Source of the DNA: Blumeriella jaapii
Lineage: Eukaryota; Ascomycota; Leotiomycetes; Helotiales; Drepanopezizaceae
Assembly (NCBI GenBank): GCA_009599575.1
Contig: VWND01000075.1
Location: forward strand, 124,001-188,000
Direction: 5' to 3'
DNA length: 64,000 bases
Shown piece by piece: positions 1 to 10,421 of the stretch (position 1 is the first letter of the stretch; every line of letters begins with the position of its first letter). A model generated the notes under the pieces. It was not told where the DNA came from. It ran no database searches and saw nothing but the letters and a program-made list of their open reading frames with translations. Both the position numbers and the translations under genes were made by a program.

Positions 1-2344
1 ATGCGATCAAGGATGGAATCATGCCACAATCCCAAGTCGAGCAAGTTCTTGCGGATCCTTGCCACCCCAGCGGGACCGTCCTCCTCTTCAGGGTTGTTGA
101 AGCGCACGAGGCAAACGATTCGAGCTGACGTCGACTCTAAAAGGTCGACCAAGAGAAAAGCGCCTAAGAAGCCAGTGGCACCAGTCAACAATACGGTCTT
201 GGCGGATGAAAGCGCACACATGGGGGCTCCAGTGGGAGTGATATCTTCGGGAAGACTGGCGTCTGCTCGAAGAACAGCAGGTAAGTCTGCTTGAACGGCT
301 GCTGTGCGACCGTCACGGACTGAGCGTATGACTTCCAAGTGGCCTTCCAAGGTCGGGTTGACGACGAGACGTCCAACAGGGATTGTAAATCCGAACGTCC
401 TCGTCAGTCTGGTCGCAAGATCAGCAAGGCTGAGCGAATGGCCTCCGAGATCAAAAAATGTGTGCTCCTTTGTCACGGAGTTGAAAGGGACATTGAGAGC
501 CGCAGCCCAGACTTCGGCGATGGCCTCGATGCCAATACTCGTATCTCGCTCGGTCTTGGTATGGTTGAAGAGGGTCGAGATGGAGACGCCCGGGGGAGGA
601 AGTCTTTTGAGATCGGCTTTTCCAGAGACTCTGTTGGTTGGGAGCTCGTCCAGCTCCACCCATAGTGCTGGAATCATGTACTGAGCAAGCGATGCTGATA
701 GAGTCCTACGAGCCACCAAACTGTAGCCGGCTTCGTCGATGATGGGAATCGCACGATCTCCAGCCTCTTCTTTGTCCCGCACGATGTAAGCAACCAACTG
801 TCGCTCCATGCCTTCGCCCATAGCTATGACAGCGCACTGCTTGACTGCGAGCTGCTCGATAATGGCATTCTCAACCTTTCCAGGAACCACTGAGTAGCCA
901 CGAATCTTCATCATAGCTCCCACACGCCCCGTGATTTCCAGAACTCCGGACGGTAACATTCTGGCCGAATCGCCAGTTCGGTACATCCGCGACCCCGGAG
1001 TGTTATCAAAGGGATTCGGGATGAAAGCTTCGGCAGTAGTTTCGGGAAGGTTGAGATACCCTCGAGCGAGAAGGTCTCCGCCAACGAAGAGCTCCCCGCG
1101 AACTCCAACCTCAACCTGTTGTCTGTTCTCGTCAAGGATGTAAATGTGCTCATTCAAAGGCTGACCAACCGGGCAGTAAGAACGCTCATAGTCAACAATT
1201 TCCCGAATGTCACCACACGCAATCTCGTGAGTCTCGCTGGCGCTGTAGCAGTTCAACAGACGTGTGTTCGGTAGAGCCTTGATGGCTCGGCGGGCTAGGT
1301 CAGCGGTAACCACTTCTCCATTAAACCACAGCGTGCGAAGATCCGGGAGGTCTGCTTGAATAACCGAGTGTCTAGATAGCACGGCAGCGAGCAACGTCGG
1401 TGTCATGAGAGTCTCTGTCACCTTTCGGCGAGCGAGCAGGTCGACAAGTGAGACTGGATCATAGCTGGCTTCGTCCGGAACGCAGACCACGGTGGCTCCA
1501 CGGAGGAGAGGCCGCAACATCTCCCAGATGAAGAAGACATTACAAGCTACTCTATCCCCAGCTGACAAGTCACTCACGCGGAATCGCAGATCATACGAAA
1601 GCACAGGTGCCCTGTGAGGATTCGCGATGCCCTTCGGTCGTCCAGTCGTTCCACTGGAGTACGAGACGAACGCAAGTCGCTCCAAGTCATCGTCAGCCGG
1701 AAGTGGCGGAAGATCCTCCCCGCTGGGCTTGTAGGACCCCTTTACAATCTCGTCGAGGATGATGATGGGGACATCCGCATTGATTTGGCTGGCCTGGGTG
1801 CCGTTTGTGACGACCACTTTCGGCTTGGCATCTTCAATAACATCGGCCAGCAGATTCGGCGGGTAAGCCAGCTCGAGGACCAAGAATGCACCGCCCGCTC
1901 GGAGCGCTGCGAGGCAGGCAATCACATAGTCTGCACTGCGCCCCAGGAGGACCCCGACCAGACTGTCCCGCCCGACTCCGTGGTCTCGGAGACGGCCCGC
2001 GAGATCCGTGACTTCGAGGTCCAACTCGCTGTAAGTGTAGGACGAAGTCTCGTCTTCGAGAGCCACAGCGGCAGGAGTCTCGCGCATCTGTTTTGCAATC
2101 AACGCCGACAGGTCTTTGGTGATGTCGATCACGGGCGTGCTCTTTGCTTTCTCGGTCTTCCGCGGTCCTTCACCGCCACTCCTAGGTGATGCCGAATTTT
2201 CATGATCTGAACAGTGGTGTTAATTGACGATCAAGAACCTGCACTTATGCAATTGCTGAATGGTTCTCACATACCATTCGAGGAATTTGCGCCAACGAGG
2301 CGGTTCACGATCGACCGTAAAGGGCCGGTCTCGGGAACAGACAT
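1..2344 (-). CDS. NRPS-like carboxylate reductase (A-T-R), 5' part, truncated by window edge
   Basis: Exons are complement(2275..2344) and complement(<1..2206), with a 68-bp intron (GTATGT...TTCAG). The start at 2344 is chosen because the main frame meets a stop just upstream of 2206 and splicing joins it in frame to a 23-residue exon. About 758 residues are visible. The AMP-binding core YSSGTTGRPKG is near residues 206-216, the TGD motif near 434-436 and the SGK catalytic lysine near 551-553. The carrier motif LGGHS puts the phosphopantetheine serine at about 614. A Rossmann LLTGATGFLG near 697-706 opens a thioester reductase domain that runs off the window. There is no condensation domain, so the family logic is activation of a carboxylic acid, thioester tethering and NAD(P)H release as aldehyde or alcohol. 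The A4 region reads FFIWE, without the aspartate that holds the amino group in amino-acid A domains. It resembles ATRR-type betaine reductases in layout; the substrate is an inference. Confidence 0.88.
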
Positions 2345-5300
2345 CTTGGGAATCCGGTCTGCTGTTGCTAGCCAGATCTTTGACTTGCTTCTTGCGTTGG
2401 ACGAGATGATGTCTCAGTCGCGGGACGTTGCTGCAGATTCTTTATCGTTTGTCGACAGTATCTTGGTTCTTGGTAGCGTGTTCAAGCGCGGATCTTCCCG
2501 GAAAGTTCTTGGAGTAAGTTTAAGTAAGTTGTGTTGAGGATTGGCGAGGCTAGCTCCGCACGTGATCGGTCCTAGAATTTCCGCGTTTTGTTGTTTTGTT
2601 GAATCATTAGGTACGATCTGTGCTTCAGCAAGAGATTAGAATAATTGCTATTTCTCTTTGCTCAGTATCATGCCATGACGTGACCAGCACATAGAAGGTA
2701 GGGAGGCTGTGATGTCACGTGAGTTCTCACGCATTCTGGCTGGCCCAGAGCGAGCAGTAAGCAACGAGTGATGCTTGCTGAGAGGGCGAAAAGCGTAGAT
2801 TCCCTATTCTTCTCTTTAGCCAGTCACAACTAGCCTTACAAGCCACATCCGCTTTGGCCTTGTGGGTACATAGCTGATTCGGCCAGCGGTGTTGATGCGG
2901 ACCATATGAATACATAAGCATGTGCAGGTCTCCAAGATGCATTGAGCAATGAGACTCGGAGGCCACCAGGAAGAGGCCAGACGAGCTTTTTGATAACGGG
3001 TGGATTTGCCGCAGAAGAAGTTTCTAGATTTGATTTTGAATGATTCGCGTGGAATCAATTTCAAGACATCTTTCGCCACCCCTTTTTCGTTCTTCGTTTG
3101 CAGGATCTTGACTGAACGACAATAACATCCTCGCTTAAGAAAAAGGGGGCCAAGTCACTGATTTCTGCGAGCATTTCTTCTTCGCCGTTGCTGATAGATT
3201 TACAGTACTTATCTCATGTTTCACGCAATTTCTGCACCATGCTGCTGATCTTTCTAATAGTGCTGGCCACTAATAGATGCCCTTGTAATGCCACCTATTT
3301 ATTTGCGGTCAACACAAATAAATCCACGCTGTAGATCTTTGGATAGGAGCTCGTGGGCCATCTCTTGTCCGAATAGGATTGTAGCCGCCTGTGGAGCGTT
3401 ATTGAAGTGTACATAGCAAACCCTCCACGGCTCCACGGAAGTGCGGAAATTAAAAAGCTTTCATTTACAAGCGACAACAGGCCTTTTTTTTGGGCTTCGT
3501 GATAGTATGTAAGGAAAAACAGATCGCCCATATTTTACTATAGATGATTTGCAGCATGGGGACATATGTACTGGCCGCACAGTAGCTGATTCGAAATGCA
3601 GACAGACCAAAGTCCAAGAGACTATTTCCTGGATGGCAAGATGGCTCCTTGATTCGGACTGCATTCCGAGAGCGTCTTCTGCGTGACAAACCACTTTGCT
3701 CGAACTTTCTCAATCTGATTTCTACTGTATGTAAGCGCTGTTGATCTGGGTGGAGTAAAGCAGGTACGGGTGGATCGTCATCTTGACTCCAAATTTAGAG
3801 ACTATCCTGGAATCGCAATGAGGTACCGTGTGGTCTCGTTTTTGCAAGATGCGGGGCTAGAGAAAGACATTGAAACTCTCCTATTCATGATCCAAGAAGT
3901 GCGGAGAGAGATGACTCGTGCGTAGATTTAGCGAAAACAACATAAGCATATCTTGTGGGTACGCCGTATTCACCAAATCGTCAAGTTAATTGAGATGCGG
4001 CTCGTCTAAAGAACATGAGCCTGCTAGGAACCGAGTGTTCGAGTTACGAAAAGTGCAAGCGAGGTCTTGAATAAAGTATGTTCTATCGTTGTGTTCGAAC
4101 AAGCATCTCTAGAACCTTGTTTGAGTTTCGATGGAAGTACTGTAGATTCAAATCGGTCTTCGTCTGCATATTTGCTAACGCAAAGAAGGGCATTTCATTC
4201 TGCCAGTTCATTTCCTTCTGACACATGTTCCTCGTACATGTCCACATAGGGATTTTGTAACAACGACCAAATGATATCTGGGCGCATGGCAGTTGCTACC
4301 AGTATCCTCAAAACTCATACCTCCAAGAACTCCCAACATTGCTATCAGACAAGGCCTTCAATCGCGGCTACAGGTTTGCGAATGATTAACTAGCCCACTA
4401 CCCTTTTCCAATAACTGAGTACCGATACCTGAAACCCCTCACGTCTTCGAGAGTACATACAATACGGAGTAGGACTCGACACGTGATCTCGCTACCAGAA
4501 AGGGGGATCCCATGAGCGGGTAAGCCCCTGAACGGGGACGATTGGACGACACTGACTGCCGAGGAAAGATCGTGCACTTACGCTGCTATTTACTTGACGC
4601 CGTCAACAACCAGATTGATTCCCGTCCTCCCACAGCTTGGAGGGGCTTAACTTGTGGATGGATCGCAAACGTTGAAAATCTGCTCCTAAGGCACAGTATA
4701 GACTTATGATTTCTACCAATCTCTCTTATCAACTCGCTCCCAACGTCAGATACCCGTTACTTGAAGCTTCTTCGAATTTTCGTACCTCGTGTCTTTACCA
4801 GCCGCTCTTAGATCCAAGGGATTCGATTTAATGTTGCGTTGCATGACAAAACGGCTGTGGGCCGGGGAGGATCCGCACCAGACAATGGAGCTGAAACCAA
4901 TCGCACTCTTTCTGCCGCCACCCTTATTTCTTCGTTTATCTACAACTCTAGGGGCAATGCTTGCGTCTCCTTTAGCCACGAATCGATTGACCAGCAATCA
5001 ATCGACTTCATTTCCAAGAGATGATCGCAAGAAGAACATCTTCCGCCAAGTGCGATGCTAATCTCATCCCAGTATCTTGAAACTGGCAGTCGTGCCGTGA
5101 CATGGGATCGTTCGTTCTGTCCTGCGAGATGCAGGGTATTGCAGATATATAGCCCTCATCCTTCGTCCTGTCCGTTTCTTCTTCAACGCACTCAGTCCTG
5201 AGTTTGCTTCTACTTTCGTTCTTCAACTTTCTCACATTCCTTTCCAGGATCGTCTACGTACGACCTATTGTCTCTCATTTCTTAGCTGGTCTGGGAATAG

Positions 5301-5387
5301 ATTGCAACTCATCCATCTCTTTTTTGAGTTTGCCAACGACGATCTATAACCGCCCACCTACGCGCAACTCAAGTCATCCCTTTCGAA
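2345..5387. other. Intergenic region, no supported gene
   Basis: Only short overlapping reading frames on both strands, with no recognisable domain, codon bias or splice structure. It holds the promoters of the divergently placed reductase (leftward) and LPMO (rightward). Confidence 0.6.
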
Positions 5388-6379
5388 ATGCCATCCACAC
5401 TGAGCTCCGCCCTTGTGGCACTTGCTGCCTCTGTTGCTACCGTCTCCGCTCACGGTTACGTCGATTCAATACAAGCCGACGGTGTAACGTAAGTTCTCTA
5501 TGCACACATTCGCGGTTCCAACTGACAGCTATCAGATATGGTGGATACATAGTTGACCGGTATAACTACAATCCAGGTCCACCAACCATTGGTTGGGCTC
5601 AGAAAGCCACGGATCTTGGATTTGTGGCTCCTGATGCCTACACCACTGGTGATATTGTGTGCCATAAAGAAGCCACAAATGCTCCAATTTCCGCTCCTGT
5701 CACAGCCGGCAGTGCTGTCAGCCTTCACTGGAACACTTGGCCCGACAGTCACAACGGTACCATCATCAGCTACCTGGGCCGCTGCCGCGGGTCCTGCTCC
5801 GTCGTCGACAAGCTCACGATCGAATTTTTCAAAATTGCCGAAGCTGGTCTCGAGGGGCGTGTGTGGGCTACCAATATTCTGATAGCCAACAACCTCACCG
5901 ATTCTGTCACCATCCCAGCCTCCATCGTCGATGATGAATATGTCCTTCGCCACGAGATAATCGCTCTCCACAGCGCTGGTGGACAAAACGGTGCCCAAAA
6001 CTACGTACAGTGTGTCAATTTACAGGTTACCGGTGGCGGATCCGACGACCCTCCGGGAACCCTCGCCACAGCCCTCTACACTCCCAACGATCCGGGAATC
6101 CTGTTTTCACTCAACACTACGCCCCCCCCAACCACGTATCCGATCCCCGGGCCACCTCTCTACGGAGGAGGAGGAGGAGGAGGCACTACAACCCCACCCG
6201 TCCCCAACACTCCCCCCGTGCCCAACACTCCCGAGTATCAAACCCCTCCAACGACCATGGTCACATCCACCCGCCCAGTCGCTACCCAGCCTCCTCCTTC
6301 CAACCCTCAAAATCAGTATCCTTCTACCCCCAACCCCAACGATCAAGACAACCTGGATGACTATGAGAACTGTGACTGA
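5388..6379 (+). CDS. AA9 lytic polysaccharide monooxygenase (secreted, copper dependent)
   Basis: Exons 5388..5488 and 5536..6379 with a 47-bp intron (GTAAGT...ATCAG); 314 aa. The start is the ATG that gives a clean signal peptide (about 21 residues ending VSA), followed directly by the obligatory mature N-terminal histidine (HGYVDS). In mature numbering, His1 and His85 (in SHNG) form the histidine brace and Tyr169 (in NYVQC) is the axial ligand; His158 and Gln167 are the conserved second-sphere residues. Cys55/Cys172 and Cys96/Cys100 match the usual AA9 disulphides. The family oxidatively cleaves cellulose or related beta-glucans outside the cell. The last 90 or so residues are a Pro/Thr/Gly-rich tail with a glycine run and an acidic end; there is no CBM1 cellulose-binding module. 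Confidence 0.95.
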
Positions 6380-7905
6380 GTGCCGGGCACGTGACGAAAG
6401 GTTCCATCTTCTGCGTACACCTGTCCGCGTTTATGGGCAGGTTCCTTGTACATGATATCAGCATCAGCTGCGATGTTTGTATTTTTAAGCGGGAGAGGGT
6501 TCTGGAAAAGTGGCGTTGTTCGAGGGGTTCTCCATCTGTGTGTTTTAGCCTTCCGATCTCTCTTTACGAATGACGAATTTCTTTCTATCCCAGTTCCGAA
6601 CATGGGAACAACTTCCGCCGTGAATTTCGTCTACTCACGTCGCTCTTGCTATCCGGCACTACTCACCCCGCTCTCTCGTGTGGCCGTGTTGGGTGGGAAT
6701 CATACTCTATTGCACACGATGGGTCCTCGTCCTTCGTCTCAGTCTCGTCCCGTCGCTTGGCCGTTTCACCTACCTACCATCGCAGATCATGGCGAGTGTG
6801 CCGGATTTAGAAGTCCGCCCTTACTGCTCGATAGGCGAAACATGATCTTCGTCGGGATTTGTGTGTTCTAGAGTAAGGGCAGATCGGAGGCGACCGAGAT
6901 ATGGGGACAAGGGGAAGGGAGGCATTGGATAGATGAGGTAGAAAGTAGTGAAACCAGATCAAGAACTTGAGGTGGAAAGGAGGGTATCATCCTGGTTGGA
7001 TCGCAACGAGTGGCTCTTTGGTAAGCTGTCTGATACACGCTGTGGTGATGATAATGATGGTGCTTCCTTGATGTTTACGATCGTGGTTCCATTTTCGCTT
7101 AACGCGATGAGGTAGAAAAGGGTCTGGATCACATGGTTTAACATGGGTAGACCGCTCTTGGCGAGGCGACGTGCCAAAGGATGTAAACCTTACTATTTAT
7201 CAGTTAATGTCTAATTGTGCAATATTTTTACTCCAGTACAGATGTATCAATTATTACTTTTAAATGAGAGACCGAGACTACAATCAATCTCAGTCGGAGC
7301 TGGGGAGTAAATATAGCGGTGAACACTTGTCGAGACAGATTCATCCCCCTGGTGTCCGGTGGAAAGACGTGGTAGGCGATTTTGGAGGTTGGAAATCGCT
7401 ACACCCATTAGAAAACTCGATGGTTTATACATAATCCAATTGGGGTGTGGCTGTCAAGAACGAAATACTACTACTTCCTCTAGCGACGGTACAGCTCGAG
7501 ATAGAAAAGCAAAAGAGCAGTCAGGAGTTTAGCGCTTGAGATTTGATGCCGTGCCAAAAGTAATGGCTTGAGAGGGCAGAAATAGAAAAGAATGGTCGAA
7601 GCAACACAAGCCAAAGGAGTCATGGCAGGACTAGTCAGGACGACCATCGGTGCTGCATCTTTTCGCCGTACACAGTACATGTTTGCTCTCTGATTTCAAT
7701 CATCACGTGATGATCGACGTCGCGGAAAAAAGTGGAGCACCCCTAGCGCGACAATCTGGCGTAAAGAGATCGCGTCTCTTTTCCAACCTCCCAATTTCAA
7801 CCACAACCACATCCAACTTTATATGTTTAGCCAATCCATCATAACACTTTTAATCCATCTCCCATCCCACTATCTCAAGCATCTATATCTACATCCTCCG
7901 CAGCC
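6380..7905. other. Intergenic region, no supported gene
   Basis: Short frames only and no recognisable product. The final 200 bases upstream of 7906 are C/T-rich, as expected for a fungal promoter or 5' leader. Confidence 0.55.
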
Positions 7906-8628
7906 ATGATCATCAAACGCAAACGTTCCGACTCTGAGATGTCTACCTCATCGTCGCTCCTCTCATCTCCCCTCTCAGCATCAAACTCCATGTCAATCGA
8001 CTCCCAATCCCATCAACCACACATCTCCACGCCCTCTCTCTTCGCCTCCCGCACCCGCAAACGCTACCGCGACAACCGCCCTTCCGAGTCCGAGGTCTAC
8101 GGTATGCCGTGCCTCTTCCTGTCCGTCGATTGGCAGGCTCTAATCCCTCCCACAGAACACACCTTATCCCTTCTTTTCTCCGCGCAACGGAACCCCCAAC
8201 CAACTTCCTTACCTACATCGTTTCGAGCCTCGCAATCGCAACCTGTCGCGTCCGTGCAATCGAGTCAGCAGGCTAGCCTGCATGCGTTCTGGCATGGGCC
8301 GATGTCGTCTTCGACGGGGGGGTCTTCACCCTCGAGTACGTACTCCGCTTCACCTGCGAACACGCCGGGACCGTCGCCGCAGATGACCTCGATGTTCCCA
8401 GCGACGAACTGTGAGGATTGCGATGCGTCGCTGGGACAGTCGAGCTATGGGGATGCGATGGATGTCGATATGATGGATGTTGACATGAGCATGACAGGGT
8501 GTCATGCGTGTACGGCTTGCGGGAAGCAGGTGTGTCATAGCTGCTCTGTCAGTAACCTGGGTGCTGAGCGAAAGTGTCTGGCTTGCGCGGGAAGGAAAAT
8601 GGGGGCGTTTGGATTTGTGCACCGGTAG
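7906..8628 (+). CDS. Small cysteine-rich (putative zinc-binding) protein, function unknown
   Basis: Exons 7906..8101 and 8156..8628. The 54-bp intron has a GTATGC donor, a CTAAT branch site and a CACAG acceptor; it is a multiple of three and stop-free, so it can be missed as coding. About 222 aa. The first half is Ser/Pro/Gln-rich and starts with a basic KRKR patch. The C-terminal third has paired cysteines: NCEDC, then CHACTACGKQVCHSC and finally CLAC. Such CxxC pairs are typical of a small treble-clef or RING/FYVE-like zinc site. An acidic Met/Asp-rich stretch (DAMDVDMMDVDM) precedes the cysteines. I do not recognise the family. The KRKR patch and zinc-type cysteines would fit a nuclear regulatory protein, but that is inference. 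Confidence 0.75.
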   Translation: MIIKRKRSDSEMSTSSSLLSSPLSASNSMSIDSQSHQPHISTPSLFASRTRKRYRDNRPSESEVYGMPCLFLSVDWQALIPPTEHTLSLLFSAQRNPQPTSLPTSFRASQSQPVASVQSSQQASLHAFWHGPMSSSTGGSSPSSTYSASPANTPGPSPQMTSMFPATNCEDCDASLGQSSYGDAMDVDMMDVDMSMTGCHACTACGKQVCHSCSVSNLGAERKCLACAGRKMGAFGFVHR

Positions 8629-8769
8629 CAGGCTTATTTTTGTATCGTACGGGGTACTAGGGCGCCCGCGAGGCATTGGGTAACGGCGTTGGAGGATCTC
8701 TATCTTGGACCATATTTCTTGGAAATTTTAATGGAAGTTCATCGCTGGACAGTGCAGATTCTGGCCTAT

Positions 8770-9097
8770 TGGCATACCACGCTGCGTCTACACGCGATTG
8801 ACAGGCCACATTTGTGGTCGGTGCCGTACGCACAATCCCCGGGTCCCATCCTCAGAGCTTTACGCTCATACTTTTCACTGACGGGCCATCGCAAAAGGCG
8901 GGAAGGGCGTAGTCGTAGCAGCAGTGGCTGTACCAAAACGAATTGCTTTCGGGGTCGTACTTTGTATTTCAATCATTAGCTTAGCACGTCTCCGACCCCT
9001 GGGAGGTCCTAGGAAGGCAGCCCATCGGCTGCACTCCGCTAGACGTAAATCAATACTACTACTACTACTACTACTACTACTATCACTACTACTACTA

Positions 9098-9179
<82 letters not shown>

Positions 9180-9203
9180 CACTACCACTACCACTACTAC
9201 TAC
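8770..9203 (+). mobile_element. LINE-like (non-LTR) retrotransposon 3' end with long TAC tail
   Basis: The stretch from about 8770 to 9053 aligns by eye with 60230-60480, including the shared blocks TTAGCTTAGCACG, CTGGGAGGT and TCCGCTA, and its last part matches the complement of 59402-59490. All three copies end in a run of TAC/ACT triplets, the hallmark of a non-LTR element 3' tail. This copy is the least mutated. No reverse transcriptase sequence remains, so it is 5' truncated; the left border is approximate. Confidence 0.7.
9054..9203. repeat. (TAC)n microsatellite, about 150 bp
   Basis: Nearly pure TAC triplets with a few TAT/CAC variants. It forms the 3' tail of the LINE-like fragment and is about five times longer than the tails of the two related copies. 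Confidence 0.95.
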
Positions 9204-10276
9204 AGTGCAGATTCTCCGGCCACGTAGACAACGTGGGTCGTGGGTCGACGAGCTCGGGCTCACTATAGTGTAAATTCCAACTCACCAAAATCTAGACACT
9301 CACTCACTCCATCACATCACACATCGTCGTCAAGCCGGTCGATCTCTCCCCCATGTCCTCCTTCCTTTGCTGTCCGTGAATCCCCTCTTCGCGATTTCGA
9401 GTTGGTATCCATGCCTATGCTGATCTTGCTCGCTGCCCACCTTAGTTAAGTATTTCCTCCAAGCTCCTTTCCTTCTTTCTGCTCTCCCGTTGGTGGTTGG
9501 ACTTAGTTCCTAGGAACTTCCCTTGTCAAAGTCCTCCACCGATGTATGACCGAGCAAGCAAGCAAGCAAGCAAGCACGGCTCGGGCCCGGGTGAGCGAGC
9601 CTTGCTTGGCTTGACTATCTCTGTTGTACTGTGTGTACTGTATGTATGTATGTATGTATGTATGTACCACACATCATATCATATCACATCACATCAGATT
9701 AGACAGAGTGTCTCTCTCTCTGTGTTGGGGTTTCTCCCTCTTATGCACATATGCACATACATATATAAATACACATACAGATTGACATTCACACATTACT
9801 GCTGCTACTACTACGACTGCTGCTACTGCTACTGCCCTTTCAACCATGATAGCTCATCGATCGATATTCTTTTTGCCTCCCCCCTCCCTCCCCCCCCCTC
9901 CTTCCCCTTCCTCCCCTATACCAGCACCAAAACCAAGCATCGATGAAAACACCAGCACCAAAACCAAGCATCGATGAAGACACCAGCACGACGATCCAGC
10001 ACGACACCAGCACGACGACCCAGCAAGGCAAGGCAAAAAAAAAAAAAAAGAACCCAATTAATTCCCCGTATCCGTATCGAGAGAAACGAAGAGAAACCCC
10101 CCCCCCCCGGCCCGGCCCGTCCGTCCCCTGCCTGTCCTGTGCCTTCCAAGACCAAGGCCCTCTACTTCCCTTCTACGCATGCACTACAAGAAAGAGAGAG
10201 AGAAGGTAGGGGGGGGGGCGGGGACGATACAAAGCGAGCATGTAGCAACAGCGAAAACTCCGCATTCCGAACCAGA
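9204..10276. repeat. Low-complexity intergenic DNA
   Basis: Contains an AAGC run near 9553-9577, GTAT repeats near 9627-9665, pyrimidine-rich blocks, a duplicated ACCAAAACCAAGCATCGATGAA unit near 9929-9980 (only partly quoted as exact), and poly-A and poly-C runs. No coding evidence. It lies downstream of the giant gene. Confidence 0.6.
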
Positions 10277-10421
10277 TCACGCGTCATCAAGTGATGAAGC
10301 CATCGGCCCCCTCCCTCCCTCCCCGTGCTTCCTCCCCGGATCAAATTCTCTTCTCCGCGCCCAAGAACACCAGATGAGACATCCTCCATGCACCCGGAGC
10401 CTCGGCGCAGACACCCACGCC

